In this document: piece by piece, positions 14,780 to 19,081 of the stretch
Layout: each line of letters starts with the position of its first letter
Numbering within the stretch: position 1 is the first letter of the stretch
NCBI GenBank assembly: GCA_009699825.1
Contig: WLNM01000009.1
Coordinates: 1 to 19,081 of the forward strand
Origin: Actinomycetota bacterium
GTDB lineage: Bacteria > Actinomycetota > Actinomycetes > Nanopelagicales > Nanopelagicaceae
Reading direction: 5' to 3'
DNA: 19,081 nucleotides
Position numbers and translations under genes: made by a program
The notes under the pieces: model-generated
The model's input: only the letters and a program-made list of their open reading frames with translations
What the model was told of the DNA's origin: nothing
Databases searched by the model: none

Positions 14780-14786
14780 GTATCTA

Positions 14787-14792
14787 AGAATA
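14787..14792 (-). promoter_or_regulatory. Candidate leaderless -10 of the RNA methyltransferase gene
   Basis: The minus strand reads TATTCT, seven bases, then ATG at 14779. Its upstream elements must lie within the trkA start region, because the divergent gap is only 14780-14811. Confidence 0.42.
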
Positions 14793-14798
14793 AGGGTG

Positions 14799-14804
14799 TA
14801 AGTT
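14799..14804 (+). promoter_or_regulatory. Candidate leaderless -10 of the first trkA gene
   Basis: TAAGTT, seven bases, then GTG at 14812. It supports the GTG as start and shows that the TTG at 14803 overlaps a promoter element. Any -35 would fall in the rumA coding sequence. Confidence 0.42.
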
Positions 14805-14811
14805 GTACTAC

Positions 14812-15477
14812 GTGCACGTAGTCATTATGGGTTGCGGTCGAGTTGGATCATCCCTCGCAATTGAATTGGAATCTGCTGGTCATTCAGTTTCAATTATTGA
14901 TCAAGCTCGTGAATCTTTTCGTCGTTTAGGCCCAAATTTCAAAGGTAATACAGTTACTGGAATGGGCTTTGATCGAGACACTCTCCTTGAAGCGGGAATT
15001 GAAAAAGCAGATGCATTTGCCGCAGTCAGTAATGGAGATAACTCAAACATTCTTGCTGCTCGAGTAGCTAGAGAAACCTATAAAGTTGAAAATGTAGTTG
15101 CTCGAATTTATGACCCTGGACGTGCTGAAATTTATCAACGCTTAGGAATTCCAACAGTGGCCACAGTTCTATGGACTACTGATCAAATTCTGCGAAGAAT
15201 TGTTCCTGAAGGTTCAAAATCAGAGTGGCGAGATGCAAGTGGAGCAGTTCAACTCTGCGAATTTCATCCGATTTCTACATGGTTCGGAATACCTGTCGCG
15301 AAAATTGAAAACATCACTGGAGCTCGTGTGGCATTTATTACTCGGCTTGGTTCGGGCTTAATTCCAGATGAGCACACAGTCTTTCAAGAAGGCGATCTAC
15401 TGCACATGATGGTGCGAGATGAAGATTTAGTAAATATTGAAAAATCATTCTCACATGATCCAGAGAGTGCATCATGA
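14812..15477 (+). CDS. TrkA-type RCK potassium regulator, first copy (CeoB-like)
   Basis: A 221-residue cytosolic NAD(H)-binding regulator of a potassium channel or transporter. The RCK_N Rossmann fold begins MHVVIMGCGRVGSSLA with G7-x-G9-x-x-G12 and the ribose-binding Asp30 at the end of the second strand (SIID). An RCK_C (TrkA-C) domain follows at about 135-215 (EFHPISTWFGIPVAKI ... EGDLLHMMVRDEDL). I chose GTG 14812 over the upstream in-frame TTG at 14803 because relatives start MHVVIMGCGRVGS and TAAGTT lies seven bases upstream. The next gene is a second TrkA, overlapping by ATGA; this tandem pair corresponds to ceoB-ceoC of mycobacteria. No membrane subunit lies in the window. Confidence 0.9.
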   Translation: MHVVIMGCGRVGSSLAIELESAGHSVSIIDQARESFRRLGPNFKGNTVTGMGFDRDTLLEAGIEKADAFAAVSNGDNSNILAARVARETYKVENVVARIYDPGRAEIYQRLGIPTVATVLWTTDQILRRIVPEGSKSEWRDASGAVQLCEFHPISTWFGIPVAKIENITGARVAFITRLGSGLIPDEHTVFQEGDLLHMMVRDEDLVNIEKSFSHDPESAS

Positions 15478-16133
15478 GAATTGCCATTGCTGGAGCTGGA
15501 AATGTTGGTCGCGCAATTGCACGCGAACTACTAGATAACGGCCATCAAGTTTTGCTAATTGATAAAGATCCAAAAGCAATGAAGATGCAGAGTGTTCCAG
15601 ATGCTGAATGGCTGATGGCTGATGCCTGCGAAATCACATCTTTGGACAATGCAAAACTAAATAATTGCCAAGTTCTAGTAGCCGCAACCGGAGATGACAA
15701 AGTTAATCTCGTCGCATCACTTCTGGGAAAAACTGAGTACGGAATTCCTCGTGTAGTTGCACGCATTAACCATCCAAAGAATGAATGGTTATTTGATACT
15801 TCTTGGGGCGTAGATGTTGCCGTATCCACTCCACGCATAATTTCTGCACTTGTAGAAGAAGCAGTCAGTGTTGGCGACGTTGTGCGTCTTTTCTCATTTA
15901 GAAAAGGGCAAGCGAACCTTGTAGAGCTCACACTTCCAGATAACTCATCCTGCATTGGCAAAACAGTAGAAGAAATTGAGTTACCAGATAATGCATCTCT
16001 TGCTGCAATCGTGCGCGATGGACAAGTAATTGCAGTTTCAGCTCATGATGTTTTTGCCGCTGGCGATGAATTACTCTTTGTTGCATCAGCTGCAGCTGAG
16101 GCTCAAATCAAAGCGTGCTTCATTACAATCTAA
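15474..16133 (+). CDS. TrkA-type RCK potassium regulator, second copy (CeoC-like)
   Basis: A 219-residue paralogue of the preceding gene with the same layout: RCK_N starting MRIAIAGAGNVGRAIA with G7, G9, G12 and Asp30 in the same positions, then an RCK_C domain around 135-215 (LVELTLPDNSSCIGKTVEEIELPDN ... AAGDELLFVAS). The start ATG overlaps the upstream stop in ATGA, giving strict translational coupling and equal subunit supply, which suggests a heteromeric RCK ring. Its stop overlaps the convergent DUF3159 stop by 4 bases (CTAA). The two proteins have drifted well apart in sequence although their nucleotide-binding landmarks coincide. Confidence 0.9.
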   Translation: MRIAIAGAGNVGRAIARELLDNGHQVLLIDKDPKAMKMQSVPDAEWLMADACEITSLDNAKLNNCQVLVAATGDDKVNLVASLLGKTEYGIPRVVARINHPKNEWLFDTSWGVDVAVSTPRIISALVEEAVSVGDVVRLFSFRKGQANLVELTLPDNSSCIGKTVEEIELPDNASLAAIVRDGQVIAVSAHDVFAAGDELLFVASAAAEAQIKACFITI

Positions 16134-16753
16134 TCTTCAGCTTTTACGCTTGGAACTTTCCTAATAATTAACCAAGAACCCCACGCTGCCGCAGCGAAAA
16201 GCGGATAACCCATGGCTAAATTCACACTTCCTAATAAATTAAGATTTTCTGGTCCACTGAGATAAATGGGTACTTGTACAAGCAACCGCAGATAAAACAT
16301 AGCAACCCAAATCCACCCGGCGCGTATATACGCCTTCTTGCGCTCTGGATGATTTCTCCATAAGAGGTTTTCACCCAAGATTGGTCCTAAAACTAATCCA
16401 AGAATTGGCCATCCCACAACATTGGCAATGAGATACACAGTGCCATAGACAAGATTGGTAAGAAATTTTGGTAAGAAAAAATCATTTGCATTGCCAGTGC
16501 GGTTGGCAAGGTATGCACAAAAAGCTACGCCAATAAACCCAGAAATTACATGTTGAACAGTGTCTTTCTTAATCAATCGAATTATTGTGAGAACAGCTGA
16601 GGTTGCTACGGCTGCATAAAGAGCAGTTCTTAAATTATCAGTAACGTTAAATACGATGAGAAAAAGAATCGAGGGAAGGCCTGAATCAATTAGGCCTTTT
16701 TTGCCACCAAGTGCACTAACCACCTTGGCGCGATCGTCTGGTTCATAACTCAT
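16130..16753 (-). CDS. DUF3159 membrane protein
   Basis: A 207-residue integral membrane protein with about five or six hydrophobic segments, matching the actinobacterial DUF3159 family (GGKKGLIDSGLPSILFLIVF at the start; NLVYGTVYLIANVVGWPILGLVLGPI; then a W-rich RAGWIWVAMFYLRLLVQVPIYL). Family members resemble the intracellular septation protein A type of fold and have no firmly established function; they usually lie in the dut-trkA cluster, as here. The start ATG overlaps the dut stop (ATGA), so it is the last gene of a three-gene operon. The C-terminus is short and acidic. Cytoplasmic-membrane location is certain from sequence; any transport role is inference. Confidence 0.85.
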   Translation of the reverse strand: MSYEPDDRAKVVSALGGKKGLIDSGLPSILFLIVFNVTDNLRTALYAAVATSAVLTIIRLIKKDTVQHVISGFIGVAFCAYLANRTGNANDFFLPKFLTNLVYGTVYLIANVVGWPILGLVLGPILGENLLWRNHPERKKAYIRAGWIWVAMFYLRLLVQVPIYLSGPENLNLLGSVNLAMGYPLFAAAAWGSWLIIRKVPSVKAED

Positions 16754-17190
16754 GCGCGCCCCGTTGATCCAAAACCATCTGCTCCGCGGCCTGATCCAGG
16801 AAGTTCTTGAACTTCAATAAACTCTGCACGTTCAACTTGTTGTATAACTAATTGTGCAACACGATCTCCGCGTTTGAAAGAAACAGATTCCGTTTGATCA
16901 TGGTTAATCAAAATCAGCTTTAACTCGCCTCGATATCCTGCATCGACTGTTCCGGGAGCATTAACCATGGTGATTCCATGCTTGATTGCTAATCCCGAAC
17001 GTGGATGTACTAATGCGACATATCCATCGGGAAGCGCAATTGAAATCCCTGTCGGAACTAGTGCACGTTCTCCAGGCGCCAACGTAATATCAACTGCTGA
17101 AACAATATCTGCTCCGGCATCGCCACCTTTTGCATAAATCGGTAAAGGAACTCCCGGATCCAAACGCTTAATCAATACTTTTACGCTCAT
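16750..17190 (-). CDS. dut: Deoxyuridine 5'-triphosphate nucleotidohydrolase (dUTPase)
   Basis: A 146-residue trimeric dUTPase that turns dUTP into dUMP and pyrophosphate, keeping uracil out of DNA and supplying dUMP for thymidylate. All five motifs are visible: I, GGDAGADIVS (22-31); II, PRSGLA (63-68); III, NAPGTVDAGYRGEL (77-90) with catalytic Asp83; IV, GDRVAQLVI (108-116); V, the flexible phosphate-binding arm GRGADGFGSTGR (134-145). Length is typical. The start ATG overlaps the stop of the upstream thioesterase gene in ATGA, and its own stop overlaps the DUF3159 start in the same way. Confidence 0.97.
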   Translation of the reverse strand: MSVKVLIKRLDPGVPLPIYAKGGDAGADIVSAVDITLAPGERALVPTGISIALPDGYVALVHPRSGLAIKHGITMVNAPGTVDAGYRGELKLILINHDQTESVSFKRGDRVAQLVIQQVERAEFIEVQELPGSGRGADGFGSTGRA

Positions 17191-17771
17191 GGATTTATAT
17201 TAAAATTCGGATCTACAAATGCCAGAACTTCTGGAGTCTTTGAAATGGCTTTCAAATAATCTGCCGGAGCGCTTTCTAAGAAGTGTGTCATTGGAACAAT
17301 TACATAAAGCGCAGCTGCTTTTACGGCAATCTCACCATCAGATGAATCTAATCGCCCAACGGCGGAACAATAAACTTTTCGATTAACTTGACCCGTAATT
17401 TCAGCAGTAATAAATAATCGCGAACCTATAGGTACTGGTTTTATGAAATCTGTTTCGAGTCGAGCAGTTACTGCAGGTGCACGTAGTAACCACATTAGTT
17501 TACCTAGTGCTTCATCCAGGGCTACGGAGAGTAATCCCCCGTGAGCTAGTCCCGGTGCTCCTTGGTGATTTTCTGAAACAACAAATTCGGCAGTGAGATC
17601 CATAGCATTTCCAACGTGTGCAACAAGATGCAAGCCAGTTGGATGTTTTTCTCCGCAACCAAAACAATGGGCAAAGTGAGAAGGAATCTTTGAACCAGTG
17701 GCGGGTGACTCCGGATGGCGATCTGGAATTATCGCTCCATCAGGTGGTGTAGTGCTCGCGACTCGGCTCAT
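17187..17771 (-). CDS. PaaI-like hotdog-fold thioesterase
   Basis: A 194-residue hotdog thioesterase, predicted to hydrolyse acyl-CoA. After a variable N-terminus of about 33 residues come HCFGCGEKHPTGLHL (35-49; the CFGCG start is common in this subfamily), the active-site region GLAHGGLLSVALDEALG (His77, Gly78, Gly79, Asp86), and the hotdog strands ARLETDFIKPVPIGSRLFITAEITG. The substrate is unknown. It leads the operon thioesterase-dut-DUF3159 with ATGA coupling at both joints. The ATG at 17771 is preceded at 6 bases by TAAACT with no Shine-Dalgarno, so the operon is probably transcribed as leaderless mRNA. Confidence 0.86.
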   Translation of the reverse strand: MSRVASTTPPDGAIIPDRHPESPATGSKIPSHFAHCFGCGEKHPTGLHLVAHVGNAMDLTAEFVVSENHQGAPGLAHGGLLSVALDEALGKLMWLLRAPAVTARLETDFIKPVPIGSRLFITAEITGQVNRKVYCSAVGRLDSSDGEIAVKAAALYVIVPMTHFLESAPADYLKAISKTPEVLAFVDPNFNINP

Positions 17772-17777
17772 GTGATT

Positions 17778-17783
17778 AGTTTA
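17778..17783 (-). promoter_or_regulatory. Candidate leaderless -10 of the thioesterase-dut-DUF3159 operon
   Basis: The minus strand reads TAAACT, six bases, then ATG at 17771. No convincing -35 is seen 16-18 bases upstream (TTATTT). Confidence 0.42.
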
Positions 17784-17812
17784 GTGCGTGAGCGAGTGAA
17801 AAATAAATGATG

Positions 17813-17818
17813 TAGCGT
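17813..17818 (+). promoter_or_regulatory. Candidate leaderless -10 of the DUF3093 gene
   Basis: TAGCGT, seven bases, then ATG at 17826. It overlaps the in-frame GTG at 17817, which argues for the ATG as the true start. Confidence 0.4.
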
Positions 17819-17825
17819 GGCATCC

Positions 17826-18254
17826 ATGCGATTTCGAGAAGTTATTGCTCCCCCGGTCTGGCTCTTAGCCTTCATTTACTTCTTATTTACATCAATAAGC
17901 ATCTCATTGTGGGCAGCCATTGGAAATAATCCCGCTCTTTGGTCTCAAATAATTCTCACGGTGGCACTTGTTTTCATTGCGGTACGTTCGCGGATGATTA
18001 TTGAAATAGATGAGAATGTTTTGCGGATCGATGATGCCCACATTGAATTAAAGTACCTGGGCGATGTAACAATATTAGATGCTGATGAAATGCGACTGGT
18101 ACGCGGACGAGATGCTGATCCTGCTGCATTTTTAGCAATTAGATTTTGGAGTTCGCGCGGAGTATTGGTTGGCATAAAAGATCATCGAGACCCCACGCCA
18201 TACTGGTTGATTTCTTCAAAGCGTGGAAAAGAATTAGCTGCGGTTTTGCGTTAA
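17826..18254 (+). CDS. DUF3093 membrane protein
   Basis: A 142-residue protein with two N-terminal transmembrane helices (about 9-33 and 40-57, around a short GNNPALW loop) and a soluble C-terminal part with ENVLRIDDAHIELKYLGDVTILDADEMRLVRGRDADPAAFLAIRFWSSRGVLVGIKDHRDPTPYWLISSKRGKELAAVL. The GRDADPAA motif and the DPTPYWLISSR-like ending are typical of the actinobacterial DUF3093 family, whose function is unknown and which regularly lies beside dut and DUF4193. An in-frame GTG at 17817 would add three residues, but the -10-like TAGCGT at 17813-17818 covers it, so I place the start at the ATG at 17826. Its stop overlaps the DUF4193 stop in TTAA. Confidence 0.85.
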   Translation: MRFREVIAPPVWLLAFIYFLFTSISISLWAAIGNNPALWSQIILTVALVFIAVRSRMIIEIDENVLRIDDAHIELKYLGDVTILDADEMRLVRGRDADPAAFLAIRFWSSRGVLVGIKDHRDPTPYWLISSKRGKELAAVLR

Positions 18255-18547
18255 GAACACTCTTTACAGACCGCTTTTGCACCTTCGCCTTTTGCAAGTT
18301 GCGTAATGTGATGAACTAAGAAGCAACGTGAACAAGTAAATTCATCAACTTGTTTTGGAACAACACGAACTGCTAACTCTTCACCAGATAAATCTGCTCC
18401 AGGAAGCTCTAGGTTCTCAGCAGCTTCTGCTTCATCAACGTCGATTTGGCCAGATTGCGCATCGACTCGCTGGGCTTTTAACTCTTCTAACGACTCTTCG
18501 TGGAGTTCTTCATCAGTTTTTCTGGGGGTGTCGTAATCCGTTGCCAC
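18251..18547 (-). CDS. DUF4193 family zinc-ribbon-like protein
   Basis: A 98-residue acidic protein starting MATDYDTPRKTDEEL, the standard opening of actinobacterial DUF4193 proteins. A charged helical N-terminal half is followed by a C-terminal zinc-ribbon-like module with Cys72, Cys75 (TCSRCFLVHH), Cys94 and Cys97 (VCKECS). Function is unknown; some relatives are thought to be linked to RNA polymerase or dUTPase regions, but only the synteny is firm. I chose GTG 18547 over an in-frame GTG at 18556 because it gives the family N-terminus and has an AGGTGA Shine-Dalgarno five bases upstream. It overlaps DUF3093 at the 3' end by 4 bases. The 103 bases up to hflX should hold its promoter, which I cannot place. 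Confidence 0.88.
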   Translation of the reverse strand: MATDYDTPRKTDEELHEESLEELKAQRVDAQSGQIDVDEAEAAENLELPGADLSGEELAVRVVPKQVDEFTCSRCFLVHHITQLAKGEGAKAVCKECS

Positions 18548-18650
18548 TGCTCTCACCTACCTTCGTGCTTCTAGTTGTATAAATACTGAACGGGCGCATA
18601 ATCGCCTATTTCTGAGGTTACTGCCCGATATAACACGCCGAGATGCGAAT

Positions 18651-19081
18651 TTATTCCTGCAAATCGTGAATTTGGCGTGCTAGCCCTGCATCCACTCGGG
18701 CGTGTATTGCAGTTCCTTCTGCAACATACTCTTCACTCAATATTTCTCCGTGTTCATGAATTGCACTGATGAGATCACCACGACTGTATGGGATGACAAT
18801 ATCCACCTCAATTCTTGGCCTAGGCAGAGTTTTTTCGATTGCATGAATTAGCGCGTCTATTCCAAAACCTGTCTTTACAGAGATTGCATAACTATTTGGT
18901 TCTTTTCGCAAAATATCCATAAGGATTTCTTGATCTGCTATATCTGATTTGTTTATAGCGATAATTTCTGGAACCTCTTGCGCCCCAATCTCATCAATGA
19001 CAGCTCGAACAGCTCGAATTTGTTCAAAAGGATCGGCATGCGAACCATCTACAACATGGACAATTACGTCAGCGCCAGCAA
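18651..19081 (-). CDS. hflX: GTPase HflX (C-terminal fragment)
   Basis: The last 143 residues of a protein whose N-terminus lies beyond the right edge. The visible sequence begins AGADVIVHVVDGSHADPFEQIRAVRAVIDEIGA, continues with the G4 guanine-specificity motif NKSD (18942-18953) and a G5-like SVKTGFGIDAL, and ends with an HflX C-terminal domain (IEVDIVIPYSRGDLISAIHEHGEILSEEY). HflX is a ribosome-binding GTPase that splits stalled or stressed 70S ribosomes. The frame is open to the window end with no stops. The G1-G3 motifs are outside the window, so GTPase integrity cannot be checked here. Confidence 0.93.
   Translation of the reverse strand, partial: AGADVIVHVVDGSHADPFEQIRAVRAVIDEIGAQEVPEIIAINKSDIADQEILMDILRKEPNSYAISVKTGFGIDALIHAIEKTLPRPRIEVDIVIPYSRGDLISAIHEHGEILSEEYVAEGTAIHARVDAGLARQIHDLQE

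Noticed and set aside
14803..14811. TTG start giving three extra residues to the first TrkA
   Set aside because: TrkA relatives begin at MHVVIMGCGRVGS, and the TTG overlaps the -10-like TAAGTT; GTG 14812 fits better.
15545..15961. 138-residue open frame antisense to the second trkA
   Set aside because: Low-complexity composition without domain signatures, lying fully inside a well-supported RCK gene.

Overview
The window looks like a piece of a streamlined, low-GC actinobacterial chromosome. The gene set and order are typically actinobacterial: DUF3000-RNase D, FadA-FadJ, Dxs, aconitase, a TRAM-domain RNA methyltransferase, a CeoB/CeoC-like TrkA pair, Dut, DUF3093, DUF4193, HflX. From memory, much of this order is shared with Mycobacterium tuberculosis (around Rv2680-Rv2699c) and Streptomyces. 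Base composition is well below 50 % GC, intergenic gaps are tiny and genes often overlap. That combination suggests a freshwater acI-type lineage (Ca. Nanopelagicales, Planktophila/Nanopelagicus), but this is inference without a database search.

Layout. 1-1083 (minus): the N-terminus of a PimB'-like glycosyltransferase, then a secreted NlpC/P60 peptidoglycan hydrolase. 1178-1930: a 64-residue protein with two CxxC motifs (minus), divergent from a short RibD_C/DHFR-like protein (plus). 1914-2765: an EamA-type transporter (minus). 2826-5588 (plus): DUF3000, ribonuclease D, then an FTR1/EfeU iron permease with its own promoter. 5661-8965 (plus): thiolase FadA and the multifunctional FadJ. 8907-14779 (minus): Dxs, aconitase and a RumA/TrmA-family methyltransferase. 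14812-16133 (plus): two TrkA RCK subunits. 16130-17771 (minus): a PaaI thioesterase, dUTPase and DUF3159 in an ATGA-coupled operon. 17826-18254 (plus): DUF3093. 18251-18547 (minus): DUF4193. 18651 to the window end (minus): the C-terminal part of HflX. No gap without a gene exceeds about 105 bases. I saw no rRNA, tRNA, CRISPR array, transposase or prophage gene.

Functionally this is a housekeeping region: beta-oxidation (FadA/FadJ), isoprenoid precursor synthesis (Dxs), TCA cycle (aconitase), nucleotide hygiene (Dut), RNA processing and modification (RNase D, RumA-like), cell-wall turnover (NlpC/P60) and ion transport (EfeU, TrkA). I found no new defence or biosynthetic system.

The most informative signals are regulatory. 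Ten gene starts have a TAnnnT hexamer ending 6 or 7 bases before the start codon, the signature of leaderless transcription. The genes lacking that signature have Shine-Dalgarno sequences or translational coupling, and two of them (fadA, acnA) carry strong palindromes at their promoters. A 12-bp-arm inverted repeat overlaps the -35 box of efeU. The efeU and dxs promoters share an identical 12-mer at the same offset. All four convergent gene pairs overlap at their 3' ends, leaving no room for intergenic terminators.
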